From assembly GCA_002779605.1 (NCBI GenBank), contig PEWE01000011.1, positions 1-64,000 of the forward strand: DNA of 64,000 nt. Direction: 5' to 3'. Both the position numbers and the translations under genes were made by a program. Under the pieces are notes generated by a model. The model did no database searches and was not told the DNA's origin. It saw only the letters and a program-made list of their open reading frames with translations. The stretch is from Zetaproteobacteria bacterium CG06_land_8_20_14_3_00_59_53 (GTDB lineage: Bacteria > Pseudomonadota > Zetaproteobacteria > Mariprofundales > Mariprofundaceae). Each line of letters starts with the position of its first letter. The first letter of the stretch is position 1. Below are positions 1 through 8,505 of this stretch, in pieces.

Positions 1-99
1 AGCGGTGTCCTCCGGAAAAGTTGCTTGGTGGTACAAACAACCTAACCAGGGGCACCGCTCGCTTTAACCCCTATTTCCCGCCAATCCGCGATGAACCAT

Positions 100-129
100 A
101 AAAAAGCCCCGACCTTGCGGGCGGGGCTT
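100..129 (-). terminator. Rho-independent terminator of dksA
   Basis: An 8-bp perfect GC-rich stem (104-111 with 122-129) is followed, reading leftward, by six T residues (complement of 100-105). It lies about 25 bases past the dksA stop codon, which fits an intrinsic terminator for that gene. Confidence 0.85.
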
Positions 130-154
130 GGGATGTTCAGGTGTGAGACCGAAA

Positions 155-526
155 TCAGTCGGTGCGGGTGCGTTCCTCGATTTCCTGTGCGGTCTTGCAG
201 TCGATACACAGGGTGGTCACCGGGCGGGCCTGCAGGCGCTTGCTGCTGATGTCGCCTCCGCAGCTGTCGCAGATGCCGAAGGTGCCGTCCTTGATGCGGC
301 CCATGGCCTGATCGATCTTGCGGATCAGGCGGCGCTCACGGTCACGGATGCGCAGGTCGAAATCGCGGTCGGATTCCATCGTCGCCTGATCGGTCGGGTC
401 CGGGAAGGAAGCCTGCTCCTCGCGATGCATCGACTGCATGGAGTTGTTCAAGCCGCCTTCAAGCTCATTGCGCCACTCAAGCAGCTGTTCGGTAAATGCT
501 TCGATCTGCTTTGCATTCAGTCCCAT
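155..526 (-). CDS. dksA: RNA polymerase-binding transcription factor DksA
   Basis: DksA/TraR-family protein of 123 residues that binds the RNA polymerase secondary channel and works with ppGpp to adjust rRNA and amino-acid promoters. Residues about 5-75 are a charged helical region with the coiled-coil-tip acidic motif DPTDQA (about 43-48), whose two Asp residues are the functional ones in the family. A four-cysteine zinc finger follows (Cys86, Cys89, Cys107, Cys110). It is shorter than E. coli DksA (151 aa) at the N terminus. ATG codons also lie at 541 and 532, but the GGAGG at 535-539 is best spaced (8 nt) for the ATG at 526. The gene is monocistronic with its own terminator. Confidence 0.95.
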   Translation of the reverse strand: MGLNAKQIEAFTEQLLEWRNELEGGLNNSMQSMHREEQASFPDPTDQATMESDRDFDLRIRDRERRLIRKIDQAMGRIKDGTFGICDSCGGDISSKRLQARPVTTLCIDCKTAQEIEERTRTD

Positions 527-549
527 ATTCATGTCCTCCATCTGCCATC

Positions 550-571
550 GGCCGTTTGCTCACGGCCTTTT
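550..571. other. Hairpin in dksA leader
   Basis: GGCCGT (550-555) pairs with ACGGCC (562-567) around a 6-nt loop and is followed on the + strand by TTTT. In the dksA leader (- strand) it folds just upstream of the ribosome-binding site. On the + strand it has the form of a short terminator although no rightward gene precedes it. Its function is not known. Confidence 0.35.
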
Positions 572-600
572 AAATCCGGGGGGTTAGCTTGTCTTTAAGC

Positions 601-621
601 AAAACCGGCTGCTTCGCAGCC
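601..621 (-). terminator. Possible terminator of lipB
   Basis: A 6-bp stem GGCTGC/GCAGCC (607-621) with a 3-nt loop lies downstream of lipB. Read leftward it is followed, after GG, by a run of four T. The U-tract is short, so termination would be weak. Confidence 0.35.
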
Positions 622-720
622 TCCGGAAACAATCCCCCGATATTTACAGGGCGGCGAACCATAGCGACTGCTCCGCACGCTGTAAATCAATGTGACGTCC
701 CGAACCCCTTGTTTTGCGCC

Positions 721-1365
721 TCAGTGAACCGCCGCAAGCCGGGTGCACAATAAAGCGTACCACTCGTTTGCCAGTTCAGCCAGCGGTAACGGCTCGATGA
801 AATCGTGCATGCTGCACACGCCAAGCCCCGCACCGCAGGCATTGATGGCGGCAAACCACTGCGGGTCGATCCGGACATTCAGAGCCATGCCGTGCCATAC
901 GACCCCCTGCGATACGCGCAGGCCGATGGCGGCGACCTTGGCTCTGTCCACCCAAACGCCCGGCAAGCCGTCGCGCCGGCCCGCCTTGATGTCGTGGACA
1001 TCCAGCAGATCGATGCACGACTGCTCCAGCAGGCAGACGTAGTCGCGCACACCGAGATGTCTGGCGCGCAATGAAAGCACCGGATACAGCATCACCTGCC
1101 CCGGTCCGTGGAAGGTGGTTTCGCCGCCGCGGTCGGTAACGATCAGCGGGGCTGGAAGTTCTGCCATCCGCCGGTTGTCGATACCGCGGCGTCCGGTGGT
1201 GTACACGGGGTCATGTTCGCACGACCAGACGATCTCGCTTGCTGCGCCGTGCGCTGCGATCAGGCCGGCCTGTTGTTGCATGCGTTGCCACATGACGTGG
1301 TGCTGCATGCGTCCCAGCCAGCTGAGAGCCGGTGCCTGAATATCATGCGGGTCTGATTGCGTCAT
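721..1365 (-). CDS. lipB: Octanoyl-ACP:protein N-octanoyltransferase LipB
   Basis: Cytosolic enzyme that moves the octanoyl group from acyl carrier protein to the lipoyl domains of 2-oxoacid dehydrogenases and the glycine cleavage system, the first step of endogenous lipoate synthesis. The family signature RGGETTFHGPGQ is present. The K-AAIG-R block carries the conserved Lys, HGMALN follows, and the ACG motif carries the catalytic Cys near residue 175. The ATG at 1365 is preferred. An upstream TTG at 1401 would add 12 residues, but neither start has a clear Shine-Dalgarno. LipA is not in the window. The gene lies 55 bases downstream of the EAL-HDOD gene and may be co-transcribed with it. Confidence 0.94.
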   Translation of the reverse strand: MTQSDPHDIQAPALSWLGRMQHHVMWQRMQQQAGLIAAHGAASEIVWSCEHDPVYTTGRRGIDNRRMAELPAPLIVTDRGGETTFHGPGQVMLYPVLSLRARHLGVRDYVCLLEQSCIDLLDVHDIKAGRRDGLPGVWVDRAKVAAIGLRVSQGVVWHGMALNVRIDPQWFAAINACGAGLGVCSMHDFIEPLPLAELANEWYALLCTRLAAVH

Positions 1366-1420
1366 GCCGCGATGCTGGCGCAGCCGGTCCCTGCGGTCCA
1401 ATGCGGGGTGGAGTGTCGGG

Positions 1421-2626
1421 CTATTCGGCCAACAGGTTCGAGTTTTCGTTCACCCAGTGCAGGGCGCGGGTCTGAACCCCCATCAGGTCGCCGCATTTGA
1501 TGCCGGCGCTGCGCGCAATATTGTCCACCTTGCCCCAATCGCCGTGCTCCACTTCCTTGACCAGTTGCAGCAGGCGACCGTAGCTGCTGGAGGGTTCGGT
1601 CAGACCCTGATGAATGGCCTCAGGCAGGCAGAGCTTGGCAAGCGCATCCTTCATGCTGATACCCAGGATGGTGTCCAGCAGCGAAAACAGGCCGAGCAGG
1701 AAGTATTCGGATTTGCGCTCCGGCTGATTCAACTCGGCAATGCCCTCCAGCATCTTGGCGCGTTGCAGGGCGATACGTACCACCTCCGCAGGGAGGCCCT
1801 TGCCGGCATCAGCCAGCAGCAGCAGCGACAGCCACTGGCGGATATTGGAAAGGCCCAGCAGGCCGAGTGCCTGACGCACGGATTCCACCTTGCTGCGCAG
1901 GCCGAAGGCGGCGGCATTGATATGCCTGAGCAGGCGATAGGACAGCGTGACATCACGCATCATCACACCTTCGACATCGGAGATCGCCTCTGCACCCATC
2001 ACCTGTTGCAGGGCCTGCATCACCGCCAGGCTGGAGGCGGGCAGTAATTTGCCCTCGACGATCTGCGGGCGGCAGAAGAAGAAGCCCTGAAAGCCGGTGA
2101 AGCCAATGGCCATGGCCTGCTCGAAATCATCATGGGTTTCCACGCGGCCGGCGATCAGTCCGGCGATATGCGGGCGGATGCGTTTGACGGTCGAGGAAAG
2201 GTCCGGAACTCCCATGTCCAGTTTGACCGCTGATGCGACCTTGAGCAGCTCTGCATAGGCGGCGGTATCCACGGCGCCTTTGATGAGGATCGGGTAGCCC
2301 TGTTGACGCAATGATGCGCACACCGCCAGAATTTCGTCATCCACCTGGAGATCGGCAGGGATGGAAACGCCGAGTAGTTCGGGGGGGAATTCGGAGACCG
2401 CACCGCGCACCAGAAGCTCGCGTGTGACAGGCACATACACAGGCAGATTGTTGGATATCTGGCTCAGGCCGATATCCATCAGTCCGTGCACCAGCAGGCG
2501 GGCACTTTTCTCAGTCGCGATTTTCTCGTCGGTTGCGGCGTCCCACTCATGAAAGACCAGGCCATAGGCGATGGTTTTGTATTCTCGATCAAGAATGGGC
2601 TGACGCCCGAGATAGAATGTATCCAC
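1421..2626 (-). CDS. EAL-HDOD domain regulator (degenerate EAL)
   Basis: Two-domain signalling protein of the YuxH type, about 401 residues: an N-terminal EAL-like domain (about 1-200) and a C-terminal HDOD domain (about 200-390). The opening YLGRQPILD is typical of the family. At the EAL signature the sequence reads AYGLVFH, so the catalytic Glu is lost, and an active c-di-GMP phosphodiesterase is unlikely. A scaffolding or sensing role is inferred. The GTG start at 2626 was chosen because AGGAGAG sits 5-7 nt upstream and the family begins here; a longer reading to 2731 runs into the region before ubiG. It is divergent from ubiG. Confidence 0.8.
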   Translation of the reverse strand: MDTFYLGRQPILDREYKTIAYGLVFHEWDAATDEKIATEKSARLLVHGLMDIGLSQISNNLPVYVPVTRELLVRGAVSEFPPELLGVSIPADLQVDDEILAVCASLRQQGYPILIKGAVDTAAYAELLKVASAVKLDMGVPDLSSTVKRIRPHIAGLIAGRVETHDDFEQAMAIGFTGFQGFFFCRPQIVEGKLLPASSLAVMQALQQVMGAEAISDVEGVMMRDVTLSYRLLRHINAAAFGLRSKVESVRQALGLLGLSNIRQWLSLLLLADAGKGLPAEVVRIALQRAKMLEGIAELNQPERKSEYFLLGLFSLLDTILGISMKDALAKLCLPEAIHQGLTEPSSSYGRLLQLVKEVEHGDWGKVDNIARSAGIKCGDLMGVQTRALHWVNENSNLLAE

Positions 2627-2761
2627 GGCACTCTCCTGTTGACGGCGATGTCTTTCGCATCGTGCAAGTCGTTTCCCGCAGGCAGCAAAATCAGTGCCAA
2701 GCAATCCCCAGACGGTATGCGGACTTGCCATCCGGCGCTTGCAACATCAGCCTGCCACGCC

Positions 2762-3463
2762 ATGCAACAGCACTTTGATCCGCAGGAAATACAGAAATTC
2801 GAGGCCATGGCCGCTGAATGGTGGGATGCCGACGGCAAATTCAAGCCGCTGCACCGCATTAATCCGCTACGTCTGGACTACATCGCCGATTGCGTCGAGC
2901 TGGGTGCGGCACGCATTCTCGATGTTGGCTGCGGTGGCGGCCTGCTGGCCGAGGGTATGGCTGCCCGTGGTGCCACGGTGACCGGTATCGACCGCTCCCC
3001 GAAGGCGCTGGGCGTTGCACGCCTGCATGCGGAGAAATCCGGTATTCAGGTTGAATATGTGGAGAACGATGCTGAAACCTGGGCTGTGGAACATGCAGGT
3101 TTCTATGATGCAGTGACCTGCCTTGAAGTGCTGGAGCATGTCCCCGATGTGTGCCGTACGGTGCAGGCTTGCAGCAGCATGCTCAAGCCCGGCGGGATGT
3201 TTTTCTTCGCCACGCTGAATCGCACCGTCACTGCCTATGTCAAGGCGATCATCGGTGCGGAATATGTTCTCGGCTGGCTTCCCAAGGGCACCCACGAATA
3301 TGACAAGTTCATCCGACCCTCCGAAATGCAGCATGCCTGCCGCGGTGCGGGGCTCGATGTTGAAGACATGCGCGGCATGTCCTACCACCTGCTTGCCGAT
3401 CGTTTCGACCTGTCCTCCGACATGTCGGTCAACTATCTCGGGCGGGCACGTAAGCCCGACTGA
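2762..3463 (+). CDS. ubiG: Ubiquinone biosynthesis O-methyltransferase UbiG
   Basis: S-adenosylmethionine-dependent methyltransferase that carries out both O-methylations of ubiquinone synthesis. The 233-residue protein starts MQQHFDPQEIQKFEAMA, then WWD and the PLHRINPLRL block characteristic of UbiG. SAM motif I is ILDVGCGGGLLAE and the post-motif is CLEVLEHV. The C terminus has the KGTHEYDKFIRPSE block that distinguishes UbiG from UbiE. ATG 2762 was chosen by homology; a longer open frame back to 2486 overlaps the divergent gene and does not resemble UbiG. It points to aerobic or nitrate-type respiration with ubiquinone. lptD follows 21 bases later. Confidence 0.95.
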   Translation: MQQHFDPQEIQKFEAMAAEWWDADGKFKPLHRINPLRLDYIADCVELGAARILDVGCGGGLLAEGMAARGATVTGIDRSPKALGVARLHAEKSGIQVEYVENDAETWAVEHAGFYDAVTCLEVLEHVPDVCRTVQACSSMLKPGGMFFFATLNRTVTAYVKAIIGAEYVLGWLPKGTHEYDKFIRPSEMQHACRGAGLDVEDMRGMSYHLLADRFDLSSDMSVNYLGRARKPD

Positions 3464-3484
3464 CCCCCTTCCTTCGAAACCTTC

Positions 3485-5584
3485 TTGCTGACGTCCCCGA
3501 TCAAATATCCGCGTTTATGGCTGGCTGTCCTGCCGCTACTGTTGTATTCCCTGAGTGCTGTTGCCTCTGATATCGATATCGTGGCAGACAAGATCGTTCG
3601 CGATGCCGATGGCGTGGCTACGGCAACAGGAACCGTTGAGATTCAGCGCGGCGGAGAGACCATTCAGGCCGATTCGGTGCGCTACGATGCAGTGAACAAG
3701 AACATCAAGGCTCAGGGCAACGTACATATCGTGACCGGGCAGACGGATATCCATGCCGCTTCAGGTGACATGAATTCCGAAGATAAATCAGGGGAACTGC
3801 TGGATGCCGAGGTGTTGCTGCCGGGTGGCGAAACCCTGACAGCAGAGCGGCTGATTCGACTGGATGAATTCACCTTCCAGGCCTTTGATCCGGTGATGAC
3901 CACCTGCCCGAAGGATGAGGATACCTGGCATCTCTATGCTTCCGAGGGCACGCTGGATCAGGTGGAAGGTGTATTTAGGGCCAAACATGCGCGTTTCGAA
4001 TTTGCCGGTGTGCCGCTGTTCTACTCGCCGTACTGGCAGCAGGCCATCCGGCGCAAATCGGGTTTCATGATGCCGTTCTTCGCCTTCGGCAAGCGGCGCG
4101 GTACCGAGTGGGCATTGCCTTACTATTTTGCTCCTGTACCGGACTGGGATGCCACGCTTACCCCTCATTGGATGACCGCCCGCGGCATGATGACGGAGGC
4201 TGAAGTGCGGCATGCTTCTACGCTTGGAAGAGAGACGCTGCGTTTTGAGGGTCTGCACGACAAGCTGACCAGCACCTCGCGTGGTCGCGTGAAAGGCGAG
4301 GGGAACTGGCAGCTGCCGCTGGATATGAAGCTGGCGGTCAAAGGCGACGAGGTGAACGATCGAAACTATCTGGCAGATTTTTCACGCCTCGGAAATGAAT
4401 CCGCACTGCGCTATCTGACCAGCAGAGCAACCCTTTCACAAGGATTCGCATACGGAAGCTGGAGCCTCGCCGGCATCTACAACCACAACCTGTCGACGGT
4501 GAACAACAAGGCAACGCTGCAACAGTACCCCAACTTTGATCTGAATCTGAGCACTCCGGTTTTCGACACACCTGCGACATTCTATCTGCAGCACAATACC
4601 ACCCGTTTCAGCAATAGTGCCGGTGCCACTGCTCTGCGTGATTGGCGCACCTACGTTCATCCCTATGTCACGCTTCCCTGGAATGTGATGGGAGGTGGTA
4701 TTTCCACGGTTCTGACCGCTGGCTCGACATACACCGGATACTGGCTGAACCAGGGTGCTGCACGCAGGCCAAGTCTTCGCAGCGGAGAATTTTCCGTTGA
4801 TACGCAAATGGTATTTGAGCGCATCAACGATACACGTACCATACGGCACAGCGTCATCCCTCGTATCCGCTACGATCTGAATGTGGTCCGCCGTCAGCCG
4901 GGGGCACCTAATTTCGATTCGGGTCTTAGCCCGCTGCGCCTGAGCAATCTGTTTTCCGGTGACCGCTACTCGGGTATGGATGCAGTTGAAAATGTGCAGC
5001 GCGTCGCTTTTCTGCTGAGTAATAATTTTGAAACCAAGGATGATCCGATGGATCAGGCCCGCACCGTTCTCAGTATCAGCGGCGGTGGGCAGTACAATAT
5101 CCGCAGCAGCCGGTTGAACCCGCTGGCTGCACCGACCTCATTTTCCAATCTTCTGGGTATGATGACCTTCACGCCGCTTCCTTATGTTTCTTCCACCATT
5201 GAGGGAGAGTACGACCCGAGACGCAGTTACTGGAATCGAATCGCGGATGGCATCTCGATCAGCAATACGGATGGCGATGCTTTAAGTGCCTACTATGTGC
5301 TGACCAATTCAGAGCTGGCTACCGTCTCCGAGGTTTTTCAGGCCAGCGGCAAGTTGTATATCGGCGAGCGCTGGAGAACGGATGCTGTGATCAACTACGA
5401 TGTGGTTCAGAAGTCAACCCAGCAGGTTTCGATCGGCTTCACCTATTCTCATCCCTGCTGGGAGATTGGCGTCGAGGCTCACAGCAACAAGCGCCCGACC
5501 GGAACCACCGGCGCGCGCGATGTCGGTGCCAGTCTCTTGATAGGCTTCAAGGGGCTGGGTAGCGTAGGAACGAATGCAAAATAA
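3485..5584 (+). CDS. lptD: LPS-assembly protein LptD
   Basis: Outer-membrane translocon that, with LptE, inserts lipopolysaccharide into the outer leaflet. Residues 1-28 are a signal peptide (hydrophobic core LAVLPLLLYSLSAV). About 30-140 is a periplasmic OstA/LptA-like beta-jellyroll, and the rest is the large beta barrel. The length of 699 aa is slightly under the E. coli protein (784). Only two cysteines are visible in the mature chain, Cys141 (TTCPKDEDTW) and Cys658 (HPCWEIG), so at most one disulfide can join jellyroll and barrel, against two in E. coli. The start is TTG without a clear Shine-Dalgarno. It forms a probable operon with surA and pdxA, as in enterobacteria. Confidence 0.94.
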   Translation: MLTSPIKYPRLWLAVLPLLLYSLSAVASDIDIVADKIVRDADGVATATGTVEIQRGGETIQADSVRYDAVNKNIKAQGNVHIVTGQTDIHAASGDMNSEDKSGELLDAEVLLPGGETLTAERLIRLDEFTFQAFDPVMTTCPKDEDTWHLYASEGTLDQVEGVFRAKHARFEFAGVPLFYSPYWQQAIRRKSGFMMPFFAFGKRRGTEWALPYYFAPVPDWDATLTPHWMTARGMMTEAEVRHASTLGRETLRFEGLHDKLTSTSRGRVKGEGNWQLPLDMKLAVKGDEVNDRNYLADFSRLGNESALRYLTSRATLSQGFAYGSWSLAGIYNHNLSTVNNKATLQQYPNFDLNLSTPVFDTPATFYLQHNTTRFSNSAGATALRDWRTYVHPYVTLPWNVMGGGISTVLTAGSTYTGYWLNQGAARRPSLRSGEFSVDTQMVFERINDTRTIRHSVIPRIRYDLNVVRRQPGAPNFDSGLSPLRLSNLFSGDRYSGMDAVENVQRVAFLLSNNFETKDDPMDQARTVLSISGGGQYNIRSSRLNPLAAPTSFSNLLGMMTFTPLPYVSSTIEGEYDPRRSYWNRIADGISISNTDGDALSAYYVLTNSELATVSEVFQASGKLYIGERWRTDAVINYDVVQKSTQQVSIGFTYSHPCWEIGVEAHSNKRPTGTTGARDVGASLLIGFKGLGSVGTNAK

Positions 5585-5609
5585 CCGTACTGATTCCAAC
5601 GGAGAATCC

Positions 5610-6956
5610 ATGTTGCGTATCATGAAAATCTCTCTCTGCCAGGCACTGGCAGCGTTCGTCATTCTTGCCCTGCCGCTTGCCTCTTCTCAGGCCGTTGCGG
5701 ATGAGGCTGGCAAGGTTCTGGACGGCATCGCCGCCATCGTCAACGGTCAGGCTGTCACCTGCTACGAGGTGACGCGGGATGCGGACGGGTTGCGTCAGCA
5801 ACTGAGTGATTCCGGTATGAAACAGCTGCCTGACAGGCAGCAGCTTTTTACGCGTGCTTTGGATCAGATCATCACTGAACTGGTACAGACGCAGGAAGCA
5901 GCCAAGCTGGAGATATCGGTCAGCGATGAAGAGTTGCAGCAGGCCATGGCCAATGTCGAGGAGCAGAACAATCTTCCTGCCGGCGAACTTGAGAATGTGC
6001 TGAAGGCACAGGGGATGGATGTCGAGCAGTACAAGGAAAATCTGCATGACCGTCTGCTGGTGGGGAAGCTGAGCAATATCGCTGTGAGATCGCGCTTGCA
6101 GGTCAGTGAAGAGGCGATGCGTGAGTATTACAGGAAGTATATTGCCAACCCGGCTCCGCAACGTGAGATCGACATATCGCAGATCAGCCTCGCCCTGCCG
6201 ATGGATCCGACGCCGGAAGAGGTCTCGGACGCATATAAGCTGATGAATGAATGGCGTCAGCGCGTTCTTGCTGGAGCCAGCTTCGCCCGTATCGCCGAGC
6301 TGAACTCCTCCTCGCCCGACGGCGCACAGGGCGGGCATCTCGGCTGGGTGCTGCCCGGTGCGATGCCGCCGCGATTCGCCACGATTTTCTCCCTGAATGT
6401 CGGAGAGGTTTCCAAGCCGATCCGTTCACCCGGCGGCCTGCATTTGTTCCTTGTGAACGATGAGCGCTGGAAGGAGCCGAACAAGCTTGCCGCGGCCTAC
6501 GATGAGGTCCATGCCCGCCATATTCTGCTGAAGCTCAGCAATAGCATGAGTGCTGCGGAAAAGGCAAAAGTCCGGCAACGTGCCGAACAGATCGCCGAGG
6601 CATTGCAGGGCGCCTCCGACGAGGTTTTTGCAACGCGCGCCAAAGAGCTTTCGCAGGGCCCCAGTGCGCCGAAGGGTGGCGATCTGGGCTGGTTCAAGCG
6701 CGGTGCGATGCTGCCCGAGTTCGAGAAGGCGGCCCTTGATCTGCAGCCCGGTCAGACCAGCGGCGTGGTGCAGACGGTGTTCGGCCTGCACATCATCCGG
6801 GTTGTCGAGCGCAGACATATCGAGCCGGACTCGTTCGAGGCCCATCATGACGAGATTCAGAACATCCTGCTCGGCATCGACATGCAGGATCAGTTGCCGC
6901 GCTGGCTTTCCGGTCTGAAGGCCAAAGCCGCCATCGAACGCAGAACCTGCCCGTAA
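5610..6956 (+). CDS. surA: Periplasmic chaperone/PPIase SurA
   Basis: Periplasmic chaperone for outer-membrane proteins with two parvulin domains, 448 aa. Residues 1-30 form a signal peptide (ALAAFVILALPLASSQAVA). A SurA N-domain beginning LDGIAAIVNGQAVT follows. The first PPIC domain is at about 175-275 (EIDISQISLAL and GGHLGWVLPGAMPP), and the second at about 285-390 (VHARHILLKLS, GGDLGWFKRGAMLPEFE and FGLHIIRV). The ATG at 5610 has GGAG six bases upstream; the open frame begins earlier but overlaps lptD. Its position directly after lptD, its main client, matches the enterobacterial order. Confidence 0.96.
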   Translation: MLRIMKISLCQALAAFVILALPLASSQAVADEAGKVLDGIAAIVNGQAVTCYEVTRDADGLRQQLSDSGMKQLPDRQQLFTRALDQIITELVQTQEAAKLEISVSDEELQQAMANVEEQNNLPAGELENVLKAQGMDVEQYKENLHDRLLVGKLSNIAVRSRLQVSEEAMREYYRKYIANPAPQREIDISQISLALPMDPTPEEVSDAYKLMNEWRQRVLAGASFARIAELNSSSPDGAQGGHLGWVLPGAMPPRFATIFSLNVGEVSKPIRSPGGLHLFLVNDERWKEPNKLAAAYDEVHARHILLKLSNSMSAAEKAKVRQRAEQIAEALQGASDEVFATRAKELSQGPSAPKGGDLGWFKRGAMLPEFEKAALDLQPGQTSGVVQTVFGLHIIRVVERRHIEPDSFEAHHDEIQNILLGIDMQDQLPRWLSGLKAKAAIERRTCP

Positions 6957-6959
6957 GCC

Positions 6960-7964
6960 TTGTCCGCTCTTCCCATCCTGATCACCGCCGGTGAGCCGGC
7001 GGGTATCGGTCCTGACTGCATCGTGCTGGCCTGGGCTGCCGACCCCGAACAGTTTCAAGGCACCTGCATCTGTGCCCCGATGGCATGGGTGCAGGATCGG
7101 GCGCGCGTGCTCGGCCTGCATCTTCCTTTGCGCCAGGTTGCTTCCCCTGAAGGCTCGGGCGATGTGCTCAACTGCTGGAATCCCTTGCCGGATGGCATCG
7201 CCATCGGGCCTGTGACGCCGGGCAGAACGGCATCGCTGACAGCTCAAGCTGTGATCGGCTGTATTCGTGCTGCAGCGCAGGCCTGCTTGCAGGGCAAGGC
7301 CTCTGCCATGGTCACCGGCCCGATCGAGAAGGCGGTGTTACGCGACACCGGCTTCAACTTTCCCGGGCATACCGAATTCCTTGCACATCTGGCCGGTGAG
7401 TCCCCGTTTGTCATGATGCTTGCCAGCGATGCCTTGCGTGTGGCCCTGCTGACCACCCATCTTGCGATCTGCGAAGTGCCGTCAGTGCTGAGCGTGGCCG
7501 ATACCCTGCAATGCCTGCGCATCGTGCATCATGATCTGCGCACCCGCTTCGGTATCGAAGCGCCGCGCATCGCTCTGTGCGGCCTGAATCCGCATGCCGG
7601 TGAGGCCGGGCATTTCGGTGATGAAGAGATACGTCTGCTGGCTCCGGCCGTCGCTCAGGCAAGGCAGGAAGGAATCGACGTGTCTGCTCCGCTACCCGCC
7701 GACACGCTGTTTTCCCCGGCCATGCGCCCGTCTTTCGATGCAACGGTTTGCTGCTACCACGATCAGGGGCTGATTCCGATCAAGGCCCTGAGTTTCGGCG
7801 AGGCGGTGAACATCACACTCGGCCTGCCCTTCATCCGCACCAGTGTGGATCATGGTACGGCGCTGGATCGTGCAGGAAGTGGAAAAGTGTCCTACAGTAG
7901 CCTTGTCGCAGCCATTCAGGCGGCTGCTGCAATGAGTACAAGGAGTGCGCATGCATCTCAATGA
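6960..7964 (+). CDS. pdxA: 4-hydroxythreonine-4-phosphate dehydrogenase PdxA
   Basis: NAD-dependent, metal-containing dehydrogenase of the DXP-dependent pyridoxal phosphate pathway. It oxidises 4-phosphohydroxy-L-threonine for PdxJ. The motifs are complete: GEPAGIGP at the N terminus, VTGPIEKA, GHTEFLA, LNPHAGEAGHFGDEE with metal-binding His, YHDQGLIPIK with another metal His, and TSVDHGTALD. The length of 334 aa is normal. The start is TTG, three bases after the surA stop. The 3' end overlaps yqgE by 14 bases. In enterobacteria rsmA comes next, but here it lies 42 kb away. Confidence 0.96.
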   Translation: MSALPILITAGEPAGIGPDCIVLAWAADPEQFQGTCICAPMAWVQDRARVLGLHLPLRQVASPEGSGDVLNCWNPLPDGIAIGPVTPGRTASLTAQAVIGCIRAAAQACLQGKASAMVTGPIEKAVLRDTGFNFPGHTEFLAHLAGESPFVMMLASDALRVALLTTHLAICEVPSVLSVADTLQCLRIVHHDLRTRFGIEAPRIALCGLNPHAGEAGHFGDEEIRLLAPAVAQARQEGIDVSAPLPADTLFSPAMRPSFDATVCCYHDQGLIPIKALSFGEAVNITLGLPFIRTSVDHGTALDRAGSGKVSYSSLVAAIQAAAAMSTRSAHASQ

Positions 7965-8505
7965 GCTAACCGGGAATCTGCTGCTGGCCATGCCCTCGCT
8001 GCAGGATGCCAATTTTTCCGATTCCGTGATCCTGCTCTGTCATCATGACGAAGAGGGCAGCATGGGCCTGATCATCAATCGCCCGCAACACATCACGGTC
8101 AGCGCGGTGCTCGATGATATGCATCTTGAAGGCATCCGGCAGCCCGATCAGCCGACCTACGAGGGTGGGCCGGTCGAGCCTTTCCGCGGCTTCGTGCTGC
8201 ACGACAGCTGGCATGTGTACGACTCCACGCTGTGCGTTACTTCTGAAATTCATTTGACCACCTCGCGCGATGTGCTTGAAGACATCGCGCGCGGCGACGG
8301 TCCGGAACATTTCATGCTGCTGCTCGGCTATGCCGGCTGGGAAGCAGGTCAGCTCGAAGAGGAGATCGGTCGTAACGACTGGCTGATCTCTCCGGCCGAT
8401 GCACAACTGGTGTTCCATACCCCGACGGAGGATCGCTGGACGCTCGGTGCACAGGCCATGGGCGTGAGCAAGGCTCAGCTTTCCGATCAGGTGGGCCACG
8501 CCTGA
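7951..8505 (+). CDS. yqgE: YqgE/AlgH family protein (UPF0301)
   Basis: 184-residue member of the UPF0301 YqgE/AlgH family. Seen: [36 protein letters not shown] near the start, and [15 protein letters not shown] and [16 protein letters not shown] in the middle, all family hallmarks. The biochemical role of the family is not settled; AlgH was linked to alginate regulation in Pseudomonas. ATG 7951 has AGGAG 5 nt upstream, within the pdxA reading frame. The stop TGA overlaps the next ATG (TGATG), so translation is probably coupled. Confidence 0.93.
   Translation: [184 protein letters not shown]

Noticed and set aside
1-99. Possible gene fragment at the left edge
   Set aside because: No open frame with recognisable similarity; about 100 bases before the dksA terminator hold nothing I can identify.
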